A model generated the notes under the pieces. It made no database searches, was not told where the DNA came from, and worked only from the letters and a program-made list of their open reading frames with translations. The position numbers and the translations under genes are program-made. Below, piece by piece: positions 32,737-42,089 of a stretch of 64,000 nucleotides of DNA (position 1 is the first letter of the stretch; each line of letters opens with the position of its first letter). Source of the DNA: [Zimmermannella] alba NBRC 15616 (GTDB lineage Bacteria; Actinomycetota; Actinomycetes; Actinomycetales; Microbacteriaceae); the NCBI RefSeq assembly GCF_001570905.1, contig NZ_BCSO01000007.1, positions 1 through 64,000 of the forward strand. The letters run 5' to 3'.

Positions 32737-34629
32737 TTACGACCCGGAATTGCGGCGGCGCTCGCGCGTCACGAGTGCACCCGCGACAAGGAACAGGAGC
32801 GCCGCGAGCGTGAATGCGCCAAAGGCCTGGACGTCGCTGCGGCCGGTTTCCGCGAGCGAACCACTCGCCGCGCTCGACGCCTCATCGTGGATGCGGTCCT
32901 CGACGTGAGGCTGGGTCGGGGTGTCCGTCGGGGGCTGCGTCGGCTCGGTCACGATCGTGGTTTCGTCGGCCACACCGCAGCCGCCGACATGCAGCACCTC
33001 GCCCTCGGCTGAGCGGAGCGTCTCCACCCACCAATACTCGCCCGCTTCGTCGAGTGTCACCGCGGGGGAGGCTACCCGTTCCTCGTCGTACCGGCGAGCT
33101 TCGAGTGTGAGCGCTGCTGTCACGGCGAGGGGTGACTCGCAGACGGCGGCACCATCTCGATGCACGGCCTCGTAGATCGCAAACTCGATCGTCGCCCCCT
33201 CCGGGAGCACGCCGTCGATGATCGCGACATCGTGCACCTCCTCGCCCGGTCGCGCATCGGGCTGCGCTTCAGTGCGCACGCTTGGCACCACAAGTGCGGT
33301 CTCGTCCTGCACACCGAAGGCGTCCTGCCAGGCGTATCCCGCGGGGAGCACCGGCCCCTCGCCAGGAGCAAGCACCTGTTCTGATGCGTCGATCGACACC
33401 ACCCAGCTGTACCAACCCGAGGCAAGCTCCGGAGCGCCAAGCTCGGCGCTCGACACCTCGACGACCGTGCCGGTCGGATCTTGACGTCCACCACCGAGCG
33501 TCACCGTGCCGGATGCTGCGACCGGCGCATCACTCGGCGGCATGGCCTGCGTGTCCGGCTGCTCGTCAAAGGGACCATACAGCGTGGCCTGCGCCGTGAC
33601 GGTCGCGAACGTGCCATCCTCACGGGTGAGCCACGGGGCCGTGCTGGCACGAGCGATCGTCCAGCGGTCGATGATCGCGCTCCCCGGCCCCACCAACGCA
33701 GCGGCCACCGCGGTCGAGACGAATGGCTCGAAGCGCGGCTCGCGAGGTGCCGCATCCTCCGCCTTCAGTGTGTAGGAGCCTTCCTCCTGGCCGCCAGCAC
33801 CGCCAAGCAATTGCGCACCCGGAGTCTCAAACACCGCGAGCGTCGCGTTCCAGCGCTGCTGCGGCAGCTCGACCGTCGCCTCCGCCGAGATGCGGAACGA
33901 ACCGCTCGCCGCCGCGCTCGGCGTCGCACGAATCTCCACTGCATCGCCGGGCGCAAGCGTGACCGTGGCCGAACCGTTCGTCGCCGAGACCGCATTCGTG
34001 AGACTCACCGTGGCCCACGACGCAGGCTCGCCGCCCTCGAAGCGCACCGTGCCTCGGCGCGCATCCGAGGGATCCGTCGTGATCGTGAGCGTGCCCTGCG
34101 TGGCGCCGCCCGTCGGCGCGTAGCTGTTCACGTAGCGTGCGCCCTCGCGAAGCGCAGCGAGCACATCCAGCACTGGCTGTTGGTAGACGCCCGGCAGACG
34201 CCCGATGTAGTAGTCGTCACCCGACATGCCATGGCTGTTGTACACGCTCGGCGCCACCGTTGACCACACAAACAATTGCACGGCGGCAGCCTGCACCTGG
34301 CTCTCGGTCTGCCCGTGCGTGGAGATCGCCCAGTTCGCACGGGCCATATCGAGATCGGACACCTGGAAGCGCGACGCCCCGGCCGTGCCCGCCGGGGTGG
34401 TCGTGCCAAGCGGTCGTGGCATCTCGGGCTCGAGGCAGTACACGAGCTTGCCGTCGAATTGATACGAGCCGACGCGGCCAAGCGGTCCGTCGAAACTCGG
34501 GCCGTAGCTGGCCGCAACAGCCGAGGCAGCACCGAGGCTGAGACCGCCAAGAACGAGCGCGCACAGTGCGGCGGCCGCCAGCACGGCGCGAGCGAGTGCA
34601 TGCACGCGGGGGAGCAGAGACACAGACAT
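32737..34629 (-). CDS. Thioester-domain surface protein with LAETG anchor
   Basis: The 630-aa protein starts at the ATG 34629 with a signal peptide (residues 1-40). A thioester-domain-like region follows: Cys about 65 in KLVYCLEPEMPRPLG and Gln about 118 in VQLFVWST, positioned as the Cys-Gln pair that forms an internal thioester in adhesins. Long beta-rich repeats follow, including Ser/Thr/Gly-rich strands. The C-terminus has an extended acidic/Pro/Thr linker, the sorting motif SLAETG, a hydrophobic stretch (AFTLAALLFLVAGALV) and RERRR. It is probably anchored by a class E sortase and attaches covalently to a host or surface amine. No sortase gene is in the window. The frame's further 11 codons upstream are not needed. 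Confidence 0.8.
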   Translation of the reverse strand: MSVSLLPRVHALARAVLAAAALCALVLGGLSLGAASAVAASYGPSFDGPLGRVGSYQFDGKLVYCLEPEMPRPLGTTTPAGTAGASRFQVSDLDMARANWAISTHGQTESQVQAAAVQLFVWSTVAPSVYNSHGMSGDDYYIGRLPGVYQQPVLDVLAALREGARYVNSYAPTGGATQGTLTITTDPSDARRGTVRFEGGEPASWATVSLTNAVSATNGSATVTLAPGDAVEIRATPSAAASGSFRISAEATVELPQQRWNATLAVFETPGAQLLGGAGGQEEGSYTLKAEDAAPREPRFEPFVSTAVAAALVGPGSAIIDRWTIARASTAPWLTREDGTFATVTAQATLYGPFDEQPDTQAMPPSDAPVAASGTVTLGGGRQDPTGTVVEVSSAELGAPELASGWYSWVVSIDASEQVLAPGEGPVLPAGYAWQDAFGVQDETALVVPSVRTEAQPDARPGEEVHDVAIIDGVLPEGATIEFAIYEAVHRDGAAVCESPLAVTAALTLEARRYDEERVASPAVTLDEAGEYWWVETLRSAEGEVLHVGGCGVADETTIVTEPTQPPTDTPTQPHVEDRIHDEASSAASGSLAETGRSDVQAFGAFTLAALLFLVAGALVTRERRRNSGS

Positions 34630-34686
34630 GGAAGATGTTCCTTTCGAAGATAGGTGAAGCAAGGAATGACGGAATGAGGAAGCTGC

Positions 34687-35256
34687 TTACGAGACGGCGC
34701 CGAGGGGGAGGAGCACCGCGCGCGGAATCTCACCGAGGAGCGAACGCGGATCGAGGTACTCGCCGTCCTGTCGGGCACCGAGATGAAGGCCACCGGCGGG
34801 CGCGTGGGTGGGAGATGCGGCGAGCTCACCGATGACCTGGCCCTTTACGACTCGATCGCCGCGCGAGAGTTCGCTCGTCACCGGCTCAAAGCTTGAGATG
34901 AGACCGCCACCGTGATCAATCGACACGACCGGTCGGTCAACGACCACGCCGACGAAGTGCACCGTGCCGTCCGCTGGCGCGAGCACCTGGGCACCCGGGG
35001 ATGCTGCGAGATCAATGCCGCGATGCCCTGCCCCGTAGCGGAAGGGCAGATCGAAGGGGCGCGTCACCGCAGGCTTCGGCGAGATCGGCCATGACCACAC
35101 GGCATCCTCCGTGTCCGGCGCGGAAGTGAAACCCACCGTGTGTGCGTTGACCGGGCCGGGAACGCTGAGCGGCGTCGCAACAGCGCTCACGAGCGTGAGA
35201 GTCGCGAGCAATCGCCGGGCAAGGTGGCGTGATGGGGTGCGGGATGTTGTGGTCAC
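34687..35256 (-). CDS. M23 family metallopeptidase (LytM-like)
   Basis: A secreted peptidoglycan hydrolase or regulator of 189 aa. A GTG start gives a signal peptide with hydrophobic residues 14-38. The M23 domain includes RYGAGHRGIDLAASPG (metal His and Asp) and GGLHLGARQDG (the second His motif, with the first His of the usual HxH replaced by Gly). Whether it is catalytic is uncertain; many such proteins are activators. The position upstream of rpsB is typical in actinobacteria. It is transcribed away from rpsB, 57 bases from the adhesin. Confidence 0.88.
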   Translation of the reverse strand: MTTTSRTPSRHLARRLLATLTLVSAVATPLSVPGPVNAHTVGFTSAPDTEDAVWSWPISPKPAVTRPFDLPFRYGAGHRGIDLAASPGAQVLAPADGTVHFVGVVVDRPVVSIDHGGGLISSFEPVTSELSRGDRVVKGQVIGELAASPTHAPAGGLHLGARQDGEYLDPRSLLGEIPRAVLLPLGAVS

Positions 35257-35595
35257 GCGGCCAGCATCCGAAGCCGCCGACGTCCGTGCGACTCACTGTT
35301 TCAGAATCTGTCAGCGGAGGACGGAAATCGCAGCTGTGGATGGAACGAACCCGTACGTCCCCGCGGTGCAACAGCCATTCCCGCATCTATGCCATTCGAC
35401 GGCCGACACACCGTGCGTGAGGTGTAAACTCGACTCAGCGACTTGCATCCGCAGGTCGACTTCGCGTGCCTGAATCACACGCACACCGTGGTCTCGTGCC
35501 AACGAGTGGTGCAGCGTGCAGGCACCAGGACTTGGGCCGCCGGCCCTCGTGACAACCGAATGGCGCACACGCGCCCCCATACAAGGAGTACGACC
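35257..35595. other. Divergent intergenic region before rpsB
   Basis: About 340 bases separate the M23 gene start from rpsB. A -10-like TAAACT (35425-35430) is present without a convincing -35. The remainder is a long rpsB leader of about 165 bases. No leader structure was recognised, although S2 leaders are known in other phyla. An open frame upstream of rpsB here is non-coding. Confidence 0.4.
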
Positions 35596-36468
35596 ATGGC
35601 AGTCGTGACTATCCGCCAGCTGCTCGACAGCGGCGTGCACTTCGGGCACCAGACCCGTCGCTGGAACCCCAAGATGAAGCGCTTCATCTTCACCGAGCGC
35701 TCGGGCATCTACATCATCGACCTTCAGCAGTCGCTCGCCTACATCGACAAGGCGTACGACTTCGTTCGCGAGACCGTCGCCCGCGGCGGCACGATCCTCT
35801 TCGTCGGCACCAAGAAGCAGGCGCAGGAGTCGATCGCTGAGCAGGCAACCCGTGTCGGCCAGCCCTACGTGAACCAGCGCTGGCTCGGTGGCCTCCTCAC
35901 CAACTTCGGCACGGTCCAGAAGCGCCTCAACCGCCTCAAGGAACTCGACCTCGTCGACTTCGACGACACGACCAAGGGCTACACGAAGAAGGAGCTTCTC
36001 ATCCAGCGTCGCGAGCGCGACAAGCTCGAGAAGAGCCTCGGTGGTATCCGCAACCTCCAGAAGACGCCGTCGGCGCTCTGGGTTGTCGACACCAAGAAGG
36101 AGCACCTCGCCATCGACGAGGCGAAGAAGCTCGGCATCCCCGTGATCGCCATCCTCGACACCAACTGCGACCCGGACGACGTCCAATACCCGATCCCGGG
36201 CAACGACGACGCCATCCGCTCGGTTGCACTCCTCACCCGCATCATCGCGGACGCCGCTGCTGAGGGCCTCATCGAGCGCCACCAGGGCCCGGCCGCTGCT
36301 GAGGCTCAGGCTGAGCCGCTCGCTGAGTGGGAGCGCGAGCTCCTCGAGCAGGGTGGCGCCGAGCCTGCTGCACCGGCTGCTGACGCCGAGGGCGTTCAGG
36401 AGTCGGCTACCGAAGCAGAGCAGGCTGAGACCGCTGAGGCTGACGCCTCGGCCACCGAGACCAAGTAA
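35596..36468 (+). CDS. rpsB: 30S ribosomal protein S2
   Basis: The ATG at 35596 after AAGGAG gives the canonical [22 protein letters not shown] start; a longer frame from 35443 is leader. The core is complete: [63 protein letters not shown]. The last 60 residues are an Ala/Glu-rich extension typical of actinobacteria. It is followed by tsf 28 bases later in the conserved operon. Confidence 0.97.
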   Translation: MAVVTIRQLLDSGVHFGHQTRRWNPKMKRFIFTERSGIYIIDLQQSLAYIDKAYDFVRETVARGGTILFVGTKKQAQESIAEQATRVGQPYVNQRWLGGLLTNFGTVQKRLNRLKELDLVDFDDTTKGYTKKELLIQRRERDKLEKSLGGIRNLQKTPSALWVVDTKKEHLAIDEAKKLGIPVIAILDTNCDPDDVQYPIPGNDDAIRSVALLTRIIADAAAEGLIERHQGPAAAEAQAEPLAEWERELLEQGGAEPAAPAADAEGVQESATEAEQAETAEADASATETK

Positions 36469-36496
36469 GCCACCCGACCCACTAGGGAGACACCAC

Positions 36497-37327
36497 ATGG
36501 CAAACTTCACCCTCGCCGACGTCAAGGCTCTTCGCGAGCAGCTCGGCACCGGCATGGTCGACACGAAGAAGGCTCTCGAAGAGGCCGACGGCGACATGGA
36601 GAAGGCAATCGAGATCCTCCGCCTCAAGGGTGCGAAGGGCAACGCAAAGCGTGCCGACCGCTCCACGAGCGAGGGCCTCGTCGCTGCTAAGGACAACGGC
36701 AACGGCACCGCCACCCTCATCGAGCTCGCCTGCGAGACCGACTTCGTTGCCAAGGGCGAGAAGTTCATCACCCTCGCAAACCGCGTCCTCGAGATCGTCG
36801 CGGCTGCAGGTTCCGAAGACGCCGAGTCGGCCCTCAAGGTCGAATCGGAGGGCAAGACGGTTGCTCAGATCATCGACGAGGACGCAGCCATCCTCGGCGA
36901 GAAGATGCAGCTCCGACGCGTCCGCCTCGTCAAGGGCGCTGAACAGGAGATCTACCTCCACTACACCTCGAAGGACCTCCCCCCGCAGGTCGGCGTCATC
37001 GTCGGCTTCGAGGGTACGGACCACGAGACCGCCCGCGGCATCGCGCAGCACATCGCCTTCGCCAACCCGACGTACCTCACCCGTGAGGACGTCCCCGCTG
37101 AGGACGTCGACCGCGAGCGCACGCTTGTCGAGGAGATCTCGCGCAACGAGGGCAAGCCGGAGGCTGCACTCCCGAAGATCATTGAGGGTCGCCTCAAGGG
37201 CTTCTTCAAGCAGATCGTGCTCCTCGAGCAGGACTACGCGAAGGACAACAAGTTCACCATCGAGCAGGTGGCCAAGGACGCCGGCATCACGGTGACCGAC
37301 TACGCACGTTTCCGCGTCGGCGCGTAA
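36497..37327 (+). CDS. tsf: Elongation factor Ts
   Basis: EF-Ts regenerates EF-Tu-GTP. The 276-aa protein has the N-terminal UBA-like domain with LREQLGTGMVDTKKALEEADGD and the core with VELACETDFVAKGEKF-type sequence (ATLIELACETDFVA), where TDFV is the EF-Tu contact motif. The C-terminal half includes LPPQVGVIVGFEG, then QIVLLEQDYAKDNKFTIEQV. Length is normal. Confidence 0.97.
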   Translation: MANFTLADVKALREQLGTGMVDTKKALEEADGDMEKAIEILRLKGAKGNAKRADRSTSEGLVAAKDNGNGTATLIELACETDFVAKGEKFITLANRVLEIVAAAGSEDAESALKVESEGKTVAQIIDEDAAILGEKMQLRRVRLVKGAEQEIYLHYTSKDLPPQVGVIVGFEGTDHETARGIAQHIAFANPTYLTREDVPAEDVDRERTLVEEISRNEGKPEAALPKIIEGRLKGFFKQIVLLEQDYAKDNKFTIEQVAKDAGITVTDYARFRVGA

Positions 37328-37344
37328 CGCTCCAACGTCGACAC

Positions 37345-37379
37345 GAACAACGGGCTCAGCACACGCTGGGCCCGTTGTT
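37345..37379 (+). terminator. Hairpin after tsf
   Basis: AACAACGGGCTCAGC and GCTGGGCCCGTTGTT form a 15-bp stem with one G-T pair, closing on ACAC, 17 bases after the tsf stop. The trailing bases GATTGTC are weakly T-rich. It fits a terminator for rpsB-tsf. Confidence 0.7.
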
Positions 37380-37508
37380 GATTGTCGCTGCAGGTGTGCT
37401 CATCGCACGCACCTCACACGGTCAGCCCGCGGACATCTCTCCGTGCGTGAGGCAGGACGATCGGCGTGCACGTGTGCAGGGATGCGCCCGTAGCCGACGA
37501 GCGTTCCC

Positions 37509-38522
37509 CTAGCTAAAGAAGAAGCGAACGAGGTGGAAGAACACCGGTCCCGCGAAGGTGAGCGAGTCGATCCTGTCCATGACGCCGCCGTGACCGGGGA
37601 TGAGCGAACCGAAATCCTTGATGCCGCGGTCGCGCTTGATCGAGCTCATGACGAGTCCGCCCGCGAAGCCGAGCAGGCACGACAGGAACGCGAAGATCGC
37701 CGCCTGCCACCAGGTGAAGGGCGTCACCCACCAGAGAGCAGTACCGAGTGCGGTTGCGCTGAGCACGCCACCAATGAAGCCTTCCCAGGTCTTATTGGGG
37801 CTCACCTTCGGGGCAATCGGGTGCTTGCCGAACGTCTTGCCCCACACGTACTGGAGGACGTCCGAACCTTGCACAACGATGACAAGGAACAGCAAAAGGT
37901 TGGCACCGGCGGGGCCGCCAGATCCCGGAGCGGAGCCCTCAGCGACATCCCGTCCGTACATCATCGCGACCGGCAGCTGCAGGAGCGCGGGCACGTGGCT
38001 CACGGCGTAGACCGACACCATGAGCGACCACTGCACGACGGAGGCACGCCGCATGAATGACTTCGTGTCGCCTGCGAGCGCCTGCCGGGCGGGGAGGAAG
38101 AGGAACGCGTACACCGGGATGAACATGGCGAAGAAGCCGTACCAGTGGTTCCACACCGAGATGTAGTGGAGCGGCAGGATGATCCAGAACATCCACACGA
38201 GGGCGCCGTGGTCGCGCTGCGTGGTGGGGGAGATCGTGATGAACTCGCGCAGGGCGAGGAACGAGAGCACCGCGAAGAGGATGACGGTTGCCGTCTCCCC
38301 AAGCATGAGCACACCCGCGATGACAGCGACCATGCCCCACCACGCCCAGGTGCGGGCCCGGAGATTCGTGATGAGGCCCGCGTGACGTTCGCTCGTGAGC
38401 GCGTGGCTCAGGATGAGCGTCGCGAGGGACGCGATGATGAGCACCGCGAGGACGCCGAGGAGCAGCCGCCACCCGGTTGCGTCGATGAGGCCAACCGTCG
38501 GCAGGTTGAAGAGATCGATCAT
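37509..38522 (-). CDS. Second phosphatidate cytidylyltransferase-like protein
   Basis: This 337-aa polytopic protein has about eight hydrophobic segments. The CdsA family signature is near the C-terminus: SPNKTWEGFIGGVLSAT and the SIKRDRGIKDFGSLIPGHGG motif followed by MDRIDSLTF. CdsA makes CDP-diacylglycerol from phosphatidic acid and CTP. The window has a second, different cdsA at 42090. Here the gene overlaps an acyltransferase by 4 bases, which in turn overlaps a CDP-alcohol transferase, giving a coupled three-gene operon. It looks like the YnbB-like side branch of the family; the exact product is unknown. Confidence 0.88.
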   Translation of the reverse strand: MIDLFNLPTVGLIDATGWRLLLGVLAVLIIASLATLILSHALTSERHAGLITNLRARTWAWWGMVAVIAGVLMLGETATVILFAVLSFLALREFITISPTTQRDHGALVWMFWIILPLHYISVWNHWYGFFAMFIPVYAFLFLPARQALAGDTKSFMRRASVVQWSLMVSVYAVSHVPALLQLPVAMMYGRDVAEGSAPGSGGPAGANLLLFLVIVVQGSDVLQYVWGKTFGKHPIAPKVSPNKTWEGFIGGVLSATALGTALWWVTPFTWWQAAIFAFLSCLLGFAGGLVMSSIKRDRGIKDFGSLIPGHGGVMDRIDSLTFAGPVFFHLVRFFFS

Positions 38523-39292
38523 GGGTGCTGCTCCTCGATCGTGGCGTCGTGGTCGGTGGGTTCCTCGTCGTCGTCTTCAGCGCTCGGGTCGGGGACCGCG
38601 TCGATGAGGGCCTGGCGTGCTCGAGCGAGGTAGGCAGCGTCGCGTTCGCCCGGCTCGTGGCGGATCGGTGCGAGGAATTCGACGGTTCCCAGCAGCGGGA
38701 CGGGGATGAGACCGCCCTTCGGGAGGATGCGCCCGAGGTTGGCGAGCGCCACTGGGATGACCGGCACTTCCGGGTAGGCGCGGGCGAGACGTGCGAGTCC
38801 AGCGTGGAAGTTGCCGATCTCGCTGCCGTCGCCGCGGGTTCCTTCTGGGAAGAGGATGAGGGAGTCGCCCTCGTCGAGTACGGCGCCGAGCTCGGCGAGC
38901 TGGCCGCGAAGGCCTCGGCTGCTTGCGGGGAGCGTGAGCTGCGGCTCACCGCTCGCGGGCGCCGCTGCCGTCGTACGAGGTTCTCGCAGCACATCCCGGC
39001 CGCGTGCGACGAGGACGGGTCGGAACATGCGTTGAACGAAACGGGCCTTGAACCCGTCGCTCCAGTAGTCCTTCGCGGCGACGGGTCGCACGTGCTGGCG
39101 GACGCGTCCGGGCAGCACGCTCCAGATGGTGACGAAGTCGAGGTGGCTTGAGTGGTTTGCGAAGTAGATGGCGCGCGGCGGCAGGTGCAGCACGCTGGCG
39201 CGGCGACCCGGCCGGTACTCTTCGTCGACGATCGTTCGAGCGCCCGCGATGAGGCGGACGAGGAATGCGAAGGCCGAGCGGGCGAGGATCAT
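38519..39292 (-). CDS. Lysophospholipid acyltransferase (PlsC-like)
   Basis: The ATG at 39292 gives 257 aa with the acyltransferase H-x4-D motif (FANHSSHLDFVTIW), the second-site arginine-containing FPEGTRGDGSEIGNF, and a VIPVALANLGRILPKG segment in the position of motif IV. The enzyme transfers a fatty-acyl group to a lysophosphatidic-acid-like acceptor. The acidic tail is variable. Stops and starts overlap by 4 bases with both neighbours, so the three genes are translated as a unit. The open frame upstream to 39772 is the opposite-frame shadow of the next gene. Confidence 0.85.
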   Translation of the reverse strand: MILARSAFAFLVRLIAGARTIVDEEYRPGRRASVLHLPPRAIYFANHSSHLDFVTIWSVLPGRVRQHVRPVAAKDYWSDGFKARFVQRMFRPVLVARGRDVLREPRTTAAAPASGEPQLTLPASSRGLRGQLAELGAVLDEGDSLILFPEGTRGDGSEIGNFHAGLARLARAYPEVPVIPVALANLGRILPKGGLIPVPLLGTVEFLAPIRHEPGERDAAYLARARQALIDAVPDPSAEDDDEEPTDHDATIEEQHP

Positions 39293-39990
39293 GCCAGTGG
39301 CGGGGTGCTTCGGTGCTTGAGCGCGCGCGTGATGTGGCCGAGACGAACAACCACCGTCTGCAGACTGCCGAGTCCAATAACTGCGAGTGCGACGGCGAGG
39401 ACGATGCCGCGCGGCCATCCGAGCGCAGGCTCTGCAATCGAGACGAAGGATGCGACGACGAGCACCCACATACGCGGCGGCTTCGCCATGAGGCCTTGAA
39501 AGAAGTTGCCGACGCCGGTGGATGCGCCGAGGGTGCGCACGTAGGCGGTGAGGAGTGCGAGGGCGGCCGCGGTCCAGCCGAGCGCGACGCCGAGGTCGTG
39601 GCCCGCAAGCATCCACACATGTGCCGTCGCGTAGCCGGCGCCGGCGATGACGAGCAGGTCGGAGATGCGGTCGGGGAGTTCGTTGTAAAGCTCGCCGCTC
39701 GAGGTCTTCATGCCGTGTTCGACGGCGAGCATGCCATCGAGCATGTTGCAGAGGAGCCGAAGCGGCATGCACACGGCGGCCACGATGAGGAGCGCCGTGC
39801 GGGCACCGTCATCCACGAATCCCGACACCACAAAGGACACCCCGGCGACGGCGGCGACGAGCACGGAGATGACCGAGATGCTGTTCGGGGTGAGGTGCGC
39901 TGCCGCGAGGAGATCAGCGCACTTCGTCGCCCAAGAGGTGGTCCGTTGAGGAATGGTCCGTCGATCCAAACCCTCTGGCTGCTCGTGCAT
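39289..39990 (-). CDS. CDP-alcohol phosphatidyltransferase-like protein, variant motif
   Basis: This 233-aa protein has about six membrane segments and the second-domain feature of CDP-alcohol phosphotransferases. The canonical D-x2-D-G-x2-A-R-x8-G-x3-D-x3-D motif is altered: the segment reads NMLDGMLAVEHGMKTSSGEL followed by YNELPDRISD. Asn replaces the first Asp, Val replaces Arg, and Asn stands where the third Asp is expected, with Asp residues following at a 4-residue spacing. I recall similar variants in a subfamily linked to a second CdsA (YnbA-like). Either a changed reaction or a shifted metal site is possible. It heads the operon with the acyltransferase and CdsA-like genes. Confidence 0.82.
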   Translation of the reverse strand: MHEQPEGLDRRTIPQRTTSWATKCADLLAAAHLTPNSISVISVLVAAVAGVSFVVSGFVDDGARTALLIVAAVCMPLRLLCNMLDGMLAVEHGMKTSSGELYNELPDRISDLLVIAGAGYATAHVWMLAGHDLGVALGWTAAALALLTAYVRTLGASTGVGNFFQGLMAKPPRMWVLVVASFVSIAEPALGWPRGIVLAVALAVIGLGSLQTVVVRLGHITRALKHRSTPPLA

Positions 39991-40075
39991 AGCGGCATCC
40001 TATCGACGCGGTCGCCCCGGCAGATCGGCCTGAGTGCTGAGTTCCGGGTGCACGAGAGCAGGAAGAATAGGCGGC

Positions 40076-40693
40076 ATGACGAGCCGCCGTTCCTCGACGA
40101 TCATCGACCACGCTGTCGCCGCGCTCTGGGGTGGCGCCGAAGCGAGCGCCTTCTTTGTCGTGCCGGATGTGTGGCTGAGCCGCCTCGTCCTTCGTGACCC
40201 GAAGCGCGCGTACCTCGCCTGCGGCTCGGCGCTCGCGGGTGCCCTCGTTGGTGGCATCCTTACCCGAGCTTGGGTACAGCGGGTGGGTGCTGAGCGGAGC
40301 CGCGCAGCGATGCGTTCTCTGCCCTCTATTTCGGACGAGATGATCACCCGCGTCGAAGACGGGGTGCGCGAGGGCGGTTTCCGTGCGGCGGTTGCCGGGC
40401 CAACGAAGGGCGTCCCGTACAAGCTCTACGTGCGAGCGGCTGCGCTCGAGAGCATCGGGCTCGGCCCGACGCTTGCGTGGTCGGTTCCGGGTCGGCTACC
40501 CCGATTCCTTGCCGTCACGGCGCTCGGGCAACTCTTGCAGGCGGGGACCAGCCGCGTGATTGGCCGCGAGCGCACGAGCCGCATCCAAATGCCGACCCAC
40601 ACGCTCGTGTGGATCGCCTTCTACTCGTGGTACTTCACGCACGTGGGCCGCGAGCCTCAGCTGCCCTCGAGCGGGGTGGCCAAGGAGCGGTAA
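40076..40693 (+). CDS. Conserved membrane protein, 205 aa
   Basis: The ATG at 40076 gives a protein with three or four hydrophobic segments: LACGSALAGALVGGILTRAW, a segment near residues 122-150 (GLGPTLAWSVPGRLPRF), and PTHTLVWIAFYSWYF at the C-terminus. A central charged part includes ISDEMITRVEDGVREGGF. No catalytic motif or family was recognised. It lies 39 bases upstream of pyrH on the same strand. Confidence 0.65.
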   Translation: MTSRRSSTIIDHAVAALWGGAEASAFFVVPDVWLSRLVLRDPKRAYLACGSALAGALVGGILTRAWVQRVGAERSRAAMRSLPSISDEMITRVEDGVREGGFRAAVAGPTKGVPYKLYVRAAALESIGLGPTLAWSVPGRLPRFLAVTALGQLLQAGTSRVIGRERTSRIQMPTHTLVWIAFYSWYFTHVGREPQLPSSGVAKER

Positions 40694-40732
40694 CCTGGAG
40701 GGCAGTACTCACCGTCAAGCGAAGGATGTTCG

Positions 40733-41458
40733 ATGACCGCTCCCGCACACCCCCGTCGCGTTCTGCTCAAGCTTTCCGGTGAGGCCTTCGGTGGCGGAAA
40801 GATGGGCGTCGACCCGGATGTCATGCGCAGCCTCTCGGCAGAAATCGCCGAGGCTGCAAAGACCGTGCAGGTGGCGGTCGTCGTCGGTGGCGGCAACTTC
40901 TTCCGCGGGGCTCAGCTGGCAAACGCGGGCATGGACCGTGGCCGCGCCGACTACATGGGCATGCTCGGCACCGTCATGAACGCGCTCGCCCTGCAGGAGT
41001 TCCTCGAGCAGGCCGGCGGCGACGCACGTGTGCAGTCGGCCATCGAAATGCGCCAGGTCGCTGAGCCCTACATCCCGCTTCGCGCAGAACGCCACATGGA
41101 AAAGGGGCGCGTCGTCATCTTTGGTGCGGGCTCGGGTCTGCCGTACTTCTCGACCGACACGGTTGCCGCCCAGCGTGCCCTCGAGATCCGCGCCGATGTC
41201 GTCCTCGTCGCGAAGAACGGCGTCGACGGCGTCTACACGGCCGACCCGCGCAGCGACGCCTCGGCAGAGCTCCTCACCGAGGTTTCGTACCGCGAAGCCC
41301 TCAAGCGCGGCCTCAAGGTCGTCGACTCGACTGCCTTCAGCCTCTGCATGGACAACGGCATCGACATGCGCATCTTCGGCATGGCCCCGGAAGGCAACAT
41401 CCGCCGCGCCATCCTCGGCGAGCAGATCGGCACGCTCGTGTCGGCTGCCCGCGCCTAA
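40733..41458 (+). CDS. pyrH: UMP kinase
   Basis: PyrH phosphorylates UMP to UDP and is feedback-controlled in bacteria. The 241-aa protein of the amino-acid kinase fold has [20 protein letters not shown] at the N-terminus, [30 protein letters not shown], and late [15 protein letters not shown] and a [15 protein letters not shown] segment. The ATG at 40733 starts close to the first motif. It precedes frr in the conserved pyrH-frr-cdsA order. Confidence 0.97.
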   Translation: MTAPAHPRRVLLKLSGEAFGGGKMGVDPDVMRSLSAEIAEAAKTVQVAVVVGGGNFFRGAQLANAGMDRGRADYMGMLGTVMNALALQEFLEQAGGDARVQSAIEMRQVAEPYIPLRAERHMEKGRVVIFGAGSGLPYFSTDTVAAQRALEIRADVVLVAKNGVDGVYTADPRSDASAELLTEVSYREALKRGLKVVDSTAFSLCMDNGIDMRIFGMAPEGNIRRAILGEQIGTLVSAARA

Positions 41459-41531
41459 AGCCTGAACACCCAGGCGTCGTCAGCTCGGGCACGCTTCGGG
41501 TCGATACACTTTCTGTGACGAAAGGATTCCC

Positions 41532-42086
41532 GTGATCTCCGAGGTTCTCGCTGAAACACGCGAAAAGTACGACAAGGCTGTTGAACACGCGAAGGATGAC
41601 TTCGCGACGGTGCGCACGGGCCGTGCGAACCCGGCACTCTTCCAGAACATTCAAGTCGACTACTACGGCACGATGACGCCGCTCGGCCAGCTGGCATCGT
41701 TGCAGGTTCCCGAGGCCCGCATGCTCGTGGTCACCCCCTACGACAAGGGTGCCCTCAAGGAGATCGAGAAGGCCATCGCGAGCGCCCCGAACCTCGGTGT
41801 GACGCCCTCGAACGACGGCAACATCATCCGCGTCACCATGCCGGAGCTTACGCAGGAGCGCCGCAAGGAGTACGTGAAGCTCGTGAACACGAAGGCTGAA
41901 GAGGCCCGTGTTGCCGTGCGCAACATCCGCCGCAAGTCGAAGACTGAGCTCGACGCACTCACCGACGAGGTCGGCGAGGACGAAGTCGCTCGCGCCGAGA
42001 AGGAGCTCGAGTCGATCACGAAGCAGGCCATCGAGCGCATCGACAACGCATTCAAGGCGAAGGAAGCTGAGCTTCTCGAGGTCTAA
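41532..42086 (+). CDS. frr: Ribosome recycling factor
   Basis: RRF splits post-termination ribosomes with EF-G. The 184-aa, mostly coiled-coil protein has [19 protein letters not shown] and [20 protein letters not shown], then [19 protein letters not shown] and a [13 protein letters not shown] helix. The GTG at 41532 follows a good AAAGGA site. cdsA starts 3 bases after the stop. Confidence 0.97.
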   Translation: MISEVLAETREKYDKAVEHAKDDFATVRTGRANPALFQNIQVDYYGTMTPLGQLASLQVPEARMLVVTPYDKGALKEIEKAIASAPNLGVTPSNDGNIIRVTMPELTQERRKEYVKLVNTKAEEARVAVRNIRRKSKTELDALTDEVGEDEVARAEKELESITKQAIERIDNAFKAKEAELLEV

Positions 42087-42089
42087 TCG

